The position numbers and the translations under genes are program-made. This document shows positions 37,349-45,802 of a DNA stretch of 64,000 bases, in pieces. Origin of the DNA: Rhodobacter sp. (lineage in GTDB: Bacteria; Pseudomonadota; Alphaproteobacteria; Rhodobacterales; Rhodobacteraceae); contig JADCDI010000001.1 of NCBI GenBank assembly GCA_020251025.1, positions 1 through 64,000 on the forward strand. The letters are read 5' to 3'. The stretch's first letter is position 1. Each line of letters begins with the position of its first letter. The notes beneath the pieces were generated by a model. It was not told the DNA's origin, did not search any database, and saw nothing but the letters and a program-made list of their open reading frames with translations.

Positions 37349-38343
37349 GGTGCCGTCGCCCCCCAGTCGATCAAAACGAATGGCTCGGCGATCTGCCTGG
37401 CCTGGATCGCGGCATAAAGGGCCGCCGGATCGTCGGGCGTGGCGCGATGGATCAGACCCGCAAGCGGGATGCGCCCTTCCGCCAGCCAGCGCATCGCCCG
37501 CTCGAACCCGCCGAAGATGGAGTGGGCAGCGTTGTTGTAGCCTTCCAGCAGCTCGTCCCATTCGAAGCTGCGGCCGTGCACCGGCAATTCCCACTCCCAG
37601 CCAGAGCGCAACAGGACATGGTTGAAGAAGACCGCCTGCATGACATCATGCGCCGAATGGTCCGACAGCTTGCGCCAGGGGACGCCCACCAGAACGACTT
37701 CGCCCCTTCGCTGCACAATCCGGCACCCTTCCAGAACGGCACCCTCATGGCCGGAACAATCGACGATCAGTGCCACCTTGCCCTGATAGGGGGCCTGACC
37801 CAAGGGCATGGCGGACAGCGCCGGAAGGCCGCTGCCCGCCACCTGCGCCCGGCGGACGGGGTCGGGGTCCACCACCGTCACGCGGTAGCCCGAAAGGTTG
37901 AACAGATGGGCCGCCAGAAAGCCGACAGGACCGGCTCCGGTCACGATCACCTGATCTCCGGGCCGCGCCCGCGTCGTCATCAACGTGGTCATCGACACGC
38001 CCATCAGCCGGGCAAGGACCGCCGCCGCCGGGTCCAGCCCTTGCGGCAGGGCCAGGGTATGCCGCGCATCATGCGTCTGGGTCGCACGGTGGCAGCCCAT
38101 CGCAAAGCGCAGCTCTTTGCAGGCGACGCCGGTCGTGCCCTCGCCGATCTCGTCAACCCGGAAGATGGCAGCGTAGCCCGGACGGATCGGGAAGTTATCG
38201 CCATTGGCCCAGCCGATTTCGGTGCCCTGGCTGATCAGGGTGAACAAGGTCGGGCCACGGACCTGACCGGGTTGCAAGGGTGCGTCCTGATAGCTGTCCA
38301 GCACAAAGGTCTGGCGGGCAGGGATGACGATTTCCTGGGGCAT
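37345..38343 (-). CDS. MDR-family dehydrogenase without obvious zinc sites
   Basis: Medium-chain dehydrogenase/reductase fold of 332 residues: a GroES-like N-terminal domain (SQGTEIGW, RPGYAAIFRVDEIG) and a Rossmann domain with VIVTGAGPVGFLAAHLF at about 150-166. Neither the GxCGTD/GHE catalytic zinc motif nor the four-Cys structural zinc motif is present, which sets it apart from the enzyme at 30320; it resembles zinc-independent MDR members such as the BchC-like group. The ATG at 38343 with AAGGGA in front is preferred over the frame start at 38391, which would overlap the VOC gene. Middle gene of VOC-MDR-HbpS. Confidence 0.82.
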   Translation of the reverse strand: MPQEIVIPARQTFVLDSYQDAPLQPGQVRGPTLFTLISQGTEIGWANGDNFPIRPGYAAIFRVDEIGEGTTGVACKELRFAMGCHRATQTHDARHTLALPQGLDPAAAVLARLMGVSMTTLMTTRARPGDQVIVTGAGPVGFLAAHLFNLSGYRVTVVDPDPVRRAQVAGSGLPALSAMPLGQAPYQGKVALIVDCSGHEGAVLEGCRIVQRRGEVVLVGVPWRKLSDHSAHDVMQAVFFNHVLLRSGWEWELPVHGRSFEWDELLEGYNNAAHSIFGGFERAMRWLAEGRIPLAGLIHRATPDDPAALYAAIQARQIAEPFVLIDWGATAP

Positions 38344-38366
38344 GACCGGGTCCCTTGCCTTGGGCC

Positions 38367-38885
38367 TTAACGGTTCGTGACCGGAGACCACTGCGGCGGC
38401 TGCCCTGCGCGTTCGGCACCCAGCGGGCCATCCATGCTGACAATCTCAAGGAACTGGCCCCAGGGGGCCTTCAGGTAGCACCAGGTCAGACCGGCCATCG
38501 CACCGGCATCGACGCAATTGGGGCCGTCAAGCACCTCGACCCCGGCGGCCCGCAACCTGTCGGCGGCTGCATTGCAATCGTCGACCTGGAACGCCAGGTG
38601 AAAGCCGCCCGGCTGACTGTTGCGCTTCGGCCCGGCCGTCGGATCGGGGTCGCCGGAGTACTGGAAGAGTTCCAGGTTGGTGCCCTGCCCCACGCGCAGG
38701 ACCCTTATGTCGTCGATCCGGGCAGAGCCGGGAACACCCAGGCGACGGCGCATGTAGGTGTCATCCACATCGATCGGTCCCGTGGACAGGCATTCCACCG
38801 CGCCGAAATGCACCTTGAAGAAGCTGACCGCCTGGTCCAGGTCGGGCACCGTAAAGCCGATGTGCTGCATGCCGTAGATGGTCAT
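38367..38885 (-). CDS. VOC superfamily protein (glyoxalase/dioxygenase fold)
   Basis: A 172-residue VOC protein with two beta-alpha-beta-beta-beta modules. The four metal-ligand positions are filled: His in MQHIGFTV (residue 8), Glu in NLELFQY, His in GFHLAFQV and Glu in FLEIVS. It may be an epimerase (methylmalonyl-CoA type), lyase or isomerase; a methylmalonyl-CoA epimerase-like role would suit an acyl-CoA pathway but is not shown. First gene of its operon, with operator f 43 bp upstream. Confidence 0.87.
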   Translation of the reverse strand: MTIYGMQHIGFTVPDLDQAVSFFKVHFGAVECLSTGPIDVDDTYMRRRLGVPGSARIDDIRVLRVGQGTNLELFQYSGDPDPTAGPKRNSQPGGFHLAFQVDDCNAAADRLRAAGVEVLDGPNCVDAGAMAGLTWCYLKAPWGQFLEIVSMDGPLGAERAGQPPQWSPVTNR

Positions 38886-38927
38886 CGAAATCGTCCTGCC
38901 AGAAATCGCAGCCCAGCCGCCCCGTGT

Positions 38928-38945
38928 AGTAACCAGTCAGTGCGT
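38928..38945 (-). promoter_or_regulatory. Operator f of the catabolic regulon
   Basis: On the minus strand ACGCACTGACTGGTTACT, nearly identical to sites b and e. It precedes the VOC-MDR-HbpS operon and marks the right border of the regulon. Confidence 0.7.
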
Positions 38946-39548
38946 TAATCGATACACGAATGCGTCGGCCCGTCAAACCGTTCGTCACGACGATTGCATC
39001 GAAATCGCGAAGTGCAGGCGTCCTGTCTTCGCGAAGACGCATCGCGATCCTCTTGCAGGCATTTGATTTGACGCCGCCATAGCAGATCCGGGCCATGTCG
39101 GACGCAATATATGGCAGCGCGATAATTCCGTTGGTTGGACACCGCGCGACCTTCCCGTGTGTTTTGCGTTTGCGGCCAGCGGCTGGACAGTCCGCATCGC
39201 GGGCAGCGATCTGCCGAACCGCATCAGACTTGGCGCGGCGGCGCGCGACAGGTTCCTCATGCGTCGATTCTGCGCCGTCATCCTTCACCGGCCCGGTCTG
39301 CGGACCTTCCAGCGGAAGGTCCGCCGGGCCGTTGCCAGACCGCGCGAGCGCTTTGGCAAGGGGCACACCGCTGGCGCGGGGGCCGGGACATCGGGCCGCG
39401 CCTGCCGCAGGGGGCAAGGCCACCCGGAAGCACCGTGCGCGGATACGCGGCAAAGGCCGGTCCTTCATGACCGCCGGCCTGCAGATGCGCCCCCAATGTG
39501 CATCACAGGCCGAACCGGCAGGAAACCCTCCGGCGTTCTGCCCCGCTG
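38946..39548. other. Gene-free stretch with a strong hairpin at 39290-39330
   Basis: About 600 bp separating the regulon from the amino-sugar locus. A long imperfect palindrome (GGCCCGG-N3-GCGGACCTTCC-AGC-GGAAGGTCCGC-CGGGCC) occupies 39290-39330, downstream of the importer ATPase gene; it has no T-run. The part around 38980-39130 is less GC-rich than its surroundings. The reading frames present show no domain. Confidence 0.5.
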
Positions 39549-40556
39549 TCACCCGCCTTCGCGTATCCGCAGCCCGCCGGCATCGAAATGAAAGGCCCGC
39601 GCCGGATCGAGGGTCAGGAAAGCGGTTTCGTCCACGGCATAGTCATGCTCGCCGAACAAACGGACGGTCAGCAGGCCCTGGGCAGGCGTGTTGACATAGA
39701 CCAGTGTCTCGCCGCCCAGCTTTTCCACATGCGACACCGTGCCTGCGATCTGGCCCGAATCGCGGGACAGGGCGATGTGTTCGGGGCGCACACCCAGGGT
39801 GTCTGACCGCAAGCCCAGCGCGCCCGCTTTCAGAAAGTTCATCTGCGGGCTGCCGATGAAGCCCGCAACAAAGGTATTGGCGGGATTGTTGTACAGTTCC
39901 ATCGGCGCGCCGACCTGTTCCACCTTGCCGGCGCGCAACACCACGATGCGGTCGGCCAGCGTCATCGCCTCGATCTGGTCATGGGTCACGTAGATCATGG
40001 TCGCGCCAAGCTGCCGGTGAAGGCGCGCAATCTCGATCCGGGTCGCCACCCGCAGGGCCGCGTCCAGGTTCGACAGGGGTTCGTCGAACAGAAACAGCCT
40101 TGGCCTGCGCACGATGGCCCGGCCTATCGCCACGCGCTGCCTTTGGCCGCCCGAAAGCTCTGCCGGACGGCGGTCCAGCAGCGGTCCCAGCGCCAGCATA
40201 TCCGCCGCCCGGTCCACCGAGGCGGTGATGTCGGCCCGGGCAACCCCCGCCTGCTTCAGCGCCAGCCCCATGTTGTCGCGCACGGTCAGGTGCGGGTAAA
40301 GCGCATAGCTTTGAAAGACCATGGCGATTTCCCGCCTGGCCGGGGCAACCTCGTTCACGCGCCGCCCGTTGATGGCCACCTCGCCCGCCGTGGCATCTTC
40401 CAGCCCGGCAATGATTCGCAGCAGGGTGGATTTGCCGCAGCCCGACGGGCCGACGAAGACGCAGAACTCGCCTTCCTGCACCGTCAGGTCGACCCCCTTG
40501 ATGACATCGACGGTCCCGAAGGATTTCGTCACACCTCTCAGCGTCAGCGCGCCCAT
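39549..40556 (-). CDS. Sugar ABC importer ATPase, UgpC/MsmK family
   Basis: CUT1 ATPase of 335 residues with Walker A GPSGCGKS (about 37-44), signature LSGGQRQ, Walker B LFLFDEPLSNLD and a C-terminal TOBE domain. Last gene of the leftward amino-sugar operon; its start overlaps the Gfo/Idh/MocA gene by 13 bp. About 40 percent different in detail from the ATPase at 12189, so it belongs to a separate importer. Confidence 0.93.
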   Translation of the reverse strand: MGALTLRGVTKSFGTVDVIKGVDLTVQEGEFCVFVGPSGCGKSTLLRIIAGLEDATAGEVAINGRRVNEVAPARREIAMVFQSYALYPHLTVRDNMGLALKQAGVARADITASVDRAADMLALGPLLDRRPAELSGGQRQRVAIGRAIVRRPRLFLFDEPLSNLDAALRVATRIEIARLHRQLGATMIYVTHDQIEAMTLADRIVVLRAGKVEQVGAPMELYNNPANTFVAGFIGSPQMNFLKAGALGLRSDTLGVRPEHIALSRDSGQIAGTVSHVEKLGGETLVYVNTPAQGLLTVRLFGEHDYAVDETAFLTLDPARAFHFDAGGLRIREGG

Positions 40557-41587
40557 GGCGACTCCTGCAGTTTCACGGGCTGGCCGGACCGCACGCTTTC
40601 ATCCGCCGCAAGGCAGATCGCCAGCGACTGGACGGCGTCCGACATGTGGCGCGTCAGATCCAGATTTCCGGTGATTGCACGGGCGACATAGGCCGCCTCA
40701 CGGTCGCACAGCGCCTGGTGGCCGGGTTCGTCCGCCATGCTGATGTCGGTATCCCCCGACGCCACCTTATGCACCCGCAGCAGCGAGGTTCTGGTATGTG
40801 TGTCAATGTCATCCGACCGCGCCGAATCCGGCATGCGGATGGAAACCGCCCCGTTCGGGCTGACCACATCCTTCACGAAAAAGGCCGTATCGCTCATCAT
40901 CGGGCCCCAGCCGGCCTCGTACCAGCCCAGGCTGCCGTCGGCGAAGATCACCTGGAAATGGCCGTAGTTATACATTCCGGGGGCGATTTCACTGGACAGG
41001 CGCAGGCCCATGCCGCGCACCTCGACCGGTGGGGCATCGGTGATCTGGCACATCACATCGACATAATGCACCCCGCAATCGACAATGGGCGGTGTGGTCT
41101 GCATCAGGGCCTTGTGCACCTCCCATGTCGGGCCGCTGCTTTGCTGGTTCAGGTTCAGCCGGAACACATAAGGCCCGCCCAGTGCGCGCGCCTCTTCGAT
41201 CAGGCGCTGCCATGAGGGGTGGTGGCGCAGGATGTAGCCCACCACCACCTTGCGGCCCAGCCTTGTGGCAACATCCACCACCCGGCGCGCATCGGCCACC
41301 GTGGTTGCCAGCGGCTTTTCCACGAACACATCCGCCCCCGCCTGCATCGCCGCCACGGCATAGTCCGCGTGGCTGTCGGAATAGGTGGCGATGCAGGCCA
41401 GATCGGGCTTCAGCCTGTGCAGCGCCTCGGGGAAATCCGCTGTCAGCGGATAGCCCTGCAGTTCTGGCGGCAAATCCACGGCAGACCGGTTCACAAGCCC
41501 CACGATCTGGAACGCGGGGTCGTGATGATAGGCCAGCGTATGGCTGCGCCCCATGTTGCCCAGGCCTGCAACCAGAACACGGATCAT
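40544..41587 (-). CDS. Gfo/Idh/MocA family oxidoreductase
   Basis: NAD(P)-dependent oxidoreductase of 347 residues: Rossmann motif VLVAGLGNMGRSH (about 4-16), the family EKPLATT segment with catalytic-site Lys (about 94-100) and DCGVHYVDVM in the substrate domain. It acts on a sugar or cyclitol in this family; its place between importer genes suggests modification of an imported amino sugar or anhydrosugar. ATG 41587 overlaps the permease stop by 4 bp and is chosen over the longer frame to 41782. Confidence 0.9.
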   Translation of the reverse strand: MIRVLVAGLGNMGRSHTLAYHHDPAFQIVGLVNRSAVDLPPELQGYPLTADFPEALHRLKPDLACIATYSDSHADYAVAAMQAGADVFVEKPLATTVADARRVVDVATRLGRKVVVGYILRHHPSWQRLIEEARALGGPYVFRLNLNQQSSGPTWEVHKALMQTTPPIVDCGVHYVDVMCQITDAPPVEVRGMGLRLSSEIAPGMYNYGHFQVIFADGSLGWYEAGWGPMMSDTAFFVKDVVSPNGAVSIRMPDSARSDDIDTHTRTSLLRVHKVASGDTDISMADEPGHQALCDREAAYVARAITGNLDLTRHMSDAVQSLAICLAADESVRSGQPVKLQESPWAR

Positions 41588-42423
41588 TTGACAGCTCCTG
41601 CGGTGATGCCCCGGATCAACTGGCGCGAGAAGATCAGATACAGCACCAGCACCGGCAGAATGGCCAGCGACAGTGCGGCAAGGACCGCATTCCAGTTGGT
41701 CACGAATTGCCCGATGAAGACCTGGCTGCCCAGCGTGATCGTCTTGACCGATTCCGCCGGGGCCAGGATCAGCGGAAACCACAGGTCGTTCCAGATCGGG
41801 ATCATGGTGAAGACCGCCACTGTCGCCATGGCGGGGCGCACCAGCGGCAGCACCAGGCGAAAGAAGATGGTGTATTCGCTCAACCCGTCGACGCGGCCCG
41901 CGTTCTTCAGATCATCCGAAACCTGTTTCATGAATTCCGACAGGATGAACACCGCCAGCGGCAGGCCCTGCGCGGTGTAGACAAGGATCAGCGCCATCAG
42001 CGTGTTCACCAGACCGCTGGCCACCATCAGTTCCAGGATCGCCACCGTGCCCAGGCGGATCGGAATCATGATGCCCAGCGCCAGATAAAGCCCGGTCAAA
42101 AGGTTGCCCCTGAACCGGTATTCCGACAGCGCAAAGGCCGCCATCGCCCCGAAAATCAGCACGAAGAACAGCGAGGCGACAGTGACGATCATCGAATTCT
42201 GGAAATAGCCGAAGAAATCGCCCTGCTTCAGCACGGTCGTATAGCCGATCAGATCGAAAGTGTCGCGCGTGGGCAGGGCCAGGGGTTCGGCGAAGATCGC
42301 CTTGCGCGACTTGAAGCTGTTGATGAGGATGACGAAAACCGGGAACAGCGCGATCAGCGTATAGGTGATCAGCACCGCATGGGCGGCGATGGATTGACCG
42401 GCGGAGATGCGGGCCTGTGCCAT
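41584..42423 (-). CDS. Sugar ABC importer permease, MalG-like
   Basis: CUT1 permease of 279 residues with six membrane helices and an EAA loop (DLKNAGRVDGLSEYTIFFRLVLP cut here: key residues Gly-Leu after VD). Partner of the permease at 42431. Its stop overlaps the oxidoreductase start by 4 bp. Confidence 0.92.
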   Translation of the reverse strand: MAQARISAGQSIAAHAVLITYTLIALFPVFVILINSFKSRKAIFAEPLALPTRDTFDLIGYTTVLKQGDFFGYFQNSMIVTVASLFFVLIFGAMAAFALSEYRFRGNLLTGLYLALGIMIPIRLGTVAILELMVASGLVNTLMALILVYTAQGLPLAVFILSEFMKQVSDDLKNAGRVDGLSEYTIFFRLVLPLVRPAMATVAVFTMIPIWNDLWFPLILAPAESVKTITLGSQVFIGQFVTNWNAVLAALSLAILPVLVLYLIFSRQLIRGITAGAVK

Positions 42424-42430
42424 GGACCCC

Positions 42431-43351
42431 TCAGAACTGATAGCGGCGCAGCCGCGTCTGGATGCCGAACAGATAGATGCATACCCCGATCAGGATGATG
42501 CCGAACATCGCCGTTGCAATCGTGGCCCCCATATGCGGATCGCCCAGTTGCAGCTGAAAGCCAAAGAAGGTGCGGTACAGAAAGGTGCCCAGGATATCGG
42601 TGGAAAAATCCGGCCCCGCCAGCGCCCCCTGGGCCACATAGATCAGGTCAAAGGCATTGAAATTGCCGACAAAGGTCAGGATCGAGATGATGCCGACGGA
42701 CGGCAGGATCAGCGGCAGCTTGATCTTCCAGAACTGGCTCATGCCCGTGATCCCGTCCATCTCGGCGGCTTCCAGCACCTCGTCGGGAATGGTCAGAAGG
42801 GCGGCATAGATCAGCATCATCGGGATGCCGACAAACTGCCAGACCGAGACCAGGGCAAGCGCGGTCAGGGCATAGTCTTCTTTTCCCAGCCAGGGCGCGA
42901 ACAGCGATTTGAGGCCAACAACATCCAGCATCCCGGGTGCTATGCCCCAGATCGGCGACAGGATCAGCTTCCAGACAAAGCCGACGATCACGAAAGACAG
43001 GATCGTGGGAATGAAGATCGCCGTGCGGTAGAAGGCCGCCATGCGCAGCCGGGGCGAAGACAAAAGCGCGGCCAGCAGGATGCCGATGGGGTTCTGCACC
43101 AGCATGTGCACCACGAAAAACCAGGCGTTGTTGCCCAGCGCGTTCCAGAACGCGCCGGACCAGCGCGGATCGCCGAACAGGGTTCGGAAATTGGACAGCC
43201 CGACGAATTCCTTCGTCCGCTCGGGCGTCTGGTTGAACAACGACAGGTTCAGCGTGCCAAACAGCGGCACGATCATGATGGCGGTATAGACCAGCACCGC
43301 CGGGGCCAGAAACACGGCGATGTGCCAGCGGATCTGCCGTCTGCCAGACAC
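42431..43351 (-). CDS. Sugar ABC importer permease, MalF-like
   Basis: CUT1 permease of about 306 residues with six membrane helices and an EAA loop (EVLEAAEMDGITGMSQFWKI). GTG at 43351, 9-10 bases after AAGGAG, is proposed as start; an ATG at 43411 would add 20 charged residues without a visible binding site. It follows the binding-protein gene after 110 bp and precedes the second permease by 7 bp. Confidence 0.87.
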   Translation of the reverse strand: MSGRRQIRWHIAVFLAPAVLVYTAIMIVPLFGTLNLSLFNQTPERTKEFVGLSNFRTLFGDPRWSGAFWNALGNNAWFFVVHMLVQNPIGILLAALLSSPRLRMAAFYRTAIFIPTILSFVIVGFVWKLILSPIWGIAPGMLDVVGLKSLFAPWLGKEDYALTALALVSVWQFVGIPMMLIYAALLTIPDEVLEAAEMDGITGMSQFWKIKLPLILPSVGIISILTFVGNFNAFDLIYVAQGALAGPDFSTDILGTFLYRTFFGFQLQLGDPHMGATIATAMFGIILIGVCIYLFGIQTRLRRYQF

Positions 43352-43461
43352 TGGGGCTGCTCCTTCCCTGACCTTCGGGCTTTGTCTTCTTTTCGGGGAA
43401 AACACCGGCAAGAGGGGGGGGTGCGGGGGGCGGCAGGCCCCCCGCTTTGCGCGCCTGGCGC

Positions 43462-44715
43462 TTACTGCTGCGGCGCGTACCAGCTTGCCAGACCGGCCTG
43501 CAGGCGTTCGGCCGCCGCTTCCGGCGTTTCGGTGCCCTTGATCACATTGGCGCTGGCGTTCCAGGTTTCGTTTTCAAGGTTCGGGGTGCCGCGCGACAGG
43601 ATCTGATAGGTTGACCGGATGGTGGACTGGCACTTGTCACGCCAGCTTACGAATTCCTGCGCCAGCGGATCGGCCATTTCGACCGGTGTCGAATTGAGCG
43701 AGAAGAAACCCGGCAGGGCGTTAGCATAAAGCGTCGCGAATTCCGGCGAGCCGACCCATTCGAGGAACACCTTGGCTTGTTCTGCATTCGGGCTGGCCGC
43801 GTTCAGGCCCAGCGCGATGTCGGTATGGTCCGAGATATAGCAGGTGTCGCCTTCGGCGGCGACCGGCGGCGGGAAAGCCCCCATCTTGAACTGCGCCTGG
43901 GCGTTGAAGCCCGAGATTTCCCACGATCCGGCGGGATAGATCGCGGCGCGGCCCAGGGTGAAAAGGTTCTGGCTGTCGGGATAGGTCTGCGCCTCGAACC
44001 CGTCGCCAAGATAGTCCTTCCACTTGGCCAGTTGCGTGAAGGGGGCGACCCATTGCGGATCGGTCAGCTTCTGTTCGCCCTTGATCAGCGCCAGACGGCC
44101 CTCTTCGCCCTTCCAGTAGTTCGGCCCGATGTTGTTGTAGCCCATCGTGGCCGCTTCCCACTGGTCATTGGTGCCCATGGCCATCGGGATATAGGTGCCG
44201 TCGGCCTTGATCTTGTCGAGCGCTGCGAAAAACTCCGCCTCGGTCCTGGGCACTTCGATGCCCAGTTGGGCAAAGGCATCGGCGTTGTAGATGAAGCCGT
44301 GGATCACCGAGGCCATCGGCACGCAGAAGGTGGCGGCACCGTCATCGGTCTGCCAGGCGGATTTCGCCACCGGCGAGAAGTTGGCCATCGCCGCCAGCGG
44401 GGTCAGATCGGCCAGCTTGCCCTTGTTGTAAAGCTCCAGCGAGGCGTCGAAGGGCCGGCAGGTGATCAGATCGCCGGCCGAGCCTGCATCAAGCTTGGAG
44501 TTCAGCACGGCATTGTATTCCGCCGGGGCCGAAGGGGCGAAAACCACCTTGATGCCGGGATTCTGCGCCTCGAAAGCGGGGATGATGGTGTCCTGCCAGA
44601 TGGTCAGGTCATCGTTGCGCCAGCTTTCGATGGTCAGCGTCACGTCCTGGGCCTGCGCGGCCCCGGCAAGAAGCGTGCTTGTCAGAAGGGCGATGCGAAG
44701 CGTTCTGGTGGTCAT
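43462..44715 (-). CDS. Periplasmic sugar-binding protein, family 1
   Basis: Secreted solute-binding protein of 417 residues. The Sec signal peptide ends about residue 22 (AGAAQA-QD). The mature protein has the family 1 layout (LTIESWRNDDLTIWQDTIIPAF; AAIYPAGSWEISGF). It sits between murQ and the permease genes, so it probably binds N-acetylmuramic acid, N-acetylglucosamine or a muropeptide sugar; the ligand is inferred from the neighbours. Confidence 0.9.
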   Translation of the reverse strand: MTTRTLRIALLTSTLLAGAAQAQDVTLTIESWRNDDLTIWQDTIIPAFEAQNPGIKVVFAPSAPAEYNAVLNSKLDAGSAGDLITCRPFDASLELYNKGKLADLTPLAAMANFSPVAKSAWQTDDGAATFCVPMASVIHGFIYNADAFAQLGIEVPRTEAEFFAALDKIKADGTYIPMAMGTNDQWEAATMGYNNIGPNYWKGEEGRLALIKGEQKLTDPQWVAPFTQLAKWKDYLGDGFEAQTYPDSQNLFTLGRAAIYPAGSWEISGFNAQAQFKMGAFPPPVAAEGDTCYISDHTDIALGLNAASPNAEQAKVFLEWVGSPEFATLYANALPGFFSLNSTPVEMADPLAQEFVSWRDKCQSTIRSTYQILSRGTPNLENETWNASANVIKGTETPEAAAERLQAGLASWYAPQQ

Positions 44716-44754
44716 GGTCGTCTCCCTGTTGGCGGGCTTTGCCCGGTGGCTTGA

Positions 44755-45651
44755 TCATTTGGTCTTCAATGCGGCCAGGGCGGGGCCCAGATGGCCGTGG
44801 TGGGTTTCAAGGGCGGTCCGCGCCGCATCGGGCGTGGCCCCGGCGGCGATCAGCGTGGCGGGCTTTACCGCACCCCCGGCAAGGGTCAGGGCCGCTGCGG
44901 CCCGGGCCGGGTCGGTGCCCGACAGCGCCGCCACGATCCGGGCGGCCCGGTCAACCAGCTTGGCATTGTCGGCGATCACGTTGACCATGTAACCCTCATG
45001 CACATGGCCAAGTTGCAGCCCGACCAGCACTGACAGCATGTTGAGCGCAATCTTCTGCGCCGTGCCAGCCCCCATGCGCGTTGACCCGGCAACAACTTCG
45101 GGCCCGGTGTCAAGCAGGACGGGAATATCCGCCAGCGACAGCAGCGCCGAGCCTTCGGCATTCGCCAGCCCGACGATGACGGCCCCGCGGGCCTTTGCAC
45201 CTGCCGCAACAGCCAGCGTGTAGGGGGTGGACCCCGAAGCGGACAGGCACAGCAGCACGTCACCCGGCTGCGGGTCCAGACCCGCCAGATCGGCGGCGGC
45301 CAGGGAAGGATCATCTTCGACGGCACCGGTCATGGTCAGAAGGGCCCCGGCACCGCCTGCAAACAGCATCGGGGTGCGCTGCGGCGGAATGCCGAAGGTA
45401 CCGAACAGTTCCAGACAATCGGCCAGCGCCATCAGGCCCGAGCTGCCCGCGCCGACATAGACCAGCCTGTGCCCGGCGCGCAGCGCGTCGGCTGCGGCGC
45501 GGGCGGCCCGTTCAAGGGCGGGAAATGCCGGAACGACGGCACCCGCGGCAGACATCTGGGCCGCATGAAGCCGCCCCAGAACATCGTGCAACGGCACGTC
45601 CTGCAGACCTGCGGCAGATGGATGAACGCCTTCGGTACGACGGAGTGCCAT
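44755..45651 (-). CDS. murQ: N-acetylmuramic acid 6-phosphate etherase
   Basis: MurQ cleaves the D-lactyl ether of MurNAc-6-P to give GlcNAc-6-P and lactate. The protein has 298 residues, the usual length. The SIS domain shows VYVGAGSSGLMALADCLE and LCLSASGSTPYTL, and the acidic catalytic segment is near DDPSLAAAD. The later STRMGAGTAQKIALNMLSV signature is characteristic of MurQ. ATG 45651 is chosen (AGGGAA upstream), since the much longer frame to 46257 would cross the divergent promoter. It heads the leftward operon with the importer and oxidoreductase. Confidence 0.93.
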   Translation of the reverse strand: MALRRTEGVHPSAAGLQDVPLHDVLGRLHAAQMSAAGAVVPAFPALERAARAAADALRAGHRLVYVGAGSSGLMALADCLELFGTFGIPPQRTPMLFAGGAGALLTMTGAVEDDPSLAAADLAGLDPQPGDVLLCLSASGSTPYTLAVAAGAKARGAVIVGLANAEGSALLSLADIPVLLDTGPEVVAGSTRMGAGTAQKIALNMLSVLVGLQLGHVHEGYMVNVIADNAKLVDRAARIVAALSGTDPARAAAALTLAGGAVKPATLIAAGATPDAARTALETHHGHLGPALAALKTK

Positions 45652-45675
45652 GCGATTCCCTGTGCTTGAGAAACA

Positions 45676-45693
45676 ATGCCAAACTAATACCAA
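45676..45693 (-). promoter_or_regulatory. Putative GntR operator before murQ
   Basis: On the minus strand TTGGTATTAGTTTGGCAT, 25 bases before the murQ start. It is a repeat of TGGyAT elements 11 bp apart. An equivalent copy in the opposite direction (45765-45782) stands before the divergent kinase gene. The likely binder is the GntR regulator at 46627. Confidence 0.62.
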
Positions 45694-45764
45694 TTGTAAA
45701 GGGGGTTTGTGAATTCTTGCCAAAGCGGCGACAAAGAACGTCGATGCGAGAATCCTCTTCCCAT

Positions 45765-45782
45765 CTGGTATTGTTTTGGTAT
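45765..45782 (+). promoter_or_regulatory. Putative GntR operator before the amino-sugar kinase gene
   Basis: CTGGTATTGTTTTGGTAT, a direct repeat of TGGTAT with 11-bp period, 20 bases before the kinase ATG at 45803. It aligns over the whole 18 bp with the minus-strand site before murQ. Confidence 0.62.
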
Positions 45783-45802
45783 CTTCGACGGGGTGAGGTG
45801 CC

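Noticed and set aside
39290-39330. Strong hairpin as an intrinsic terminator
   Set aside because: The stem is long but no U-tract follows on either strand, so it is reported only as a structure.
38761-39552. Minus-strand frame of 263 codons across the gap before the amino-sugar ATPase gene
   Set aside because: It overlaps the VOC gene in another frame, crosses operator f and the hairpin, and shows no domain.
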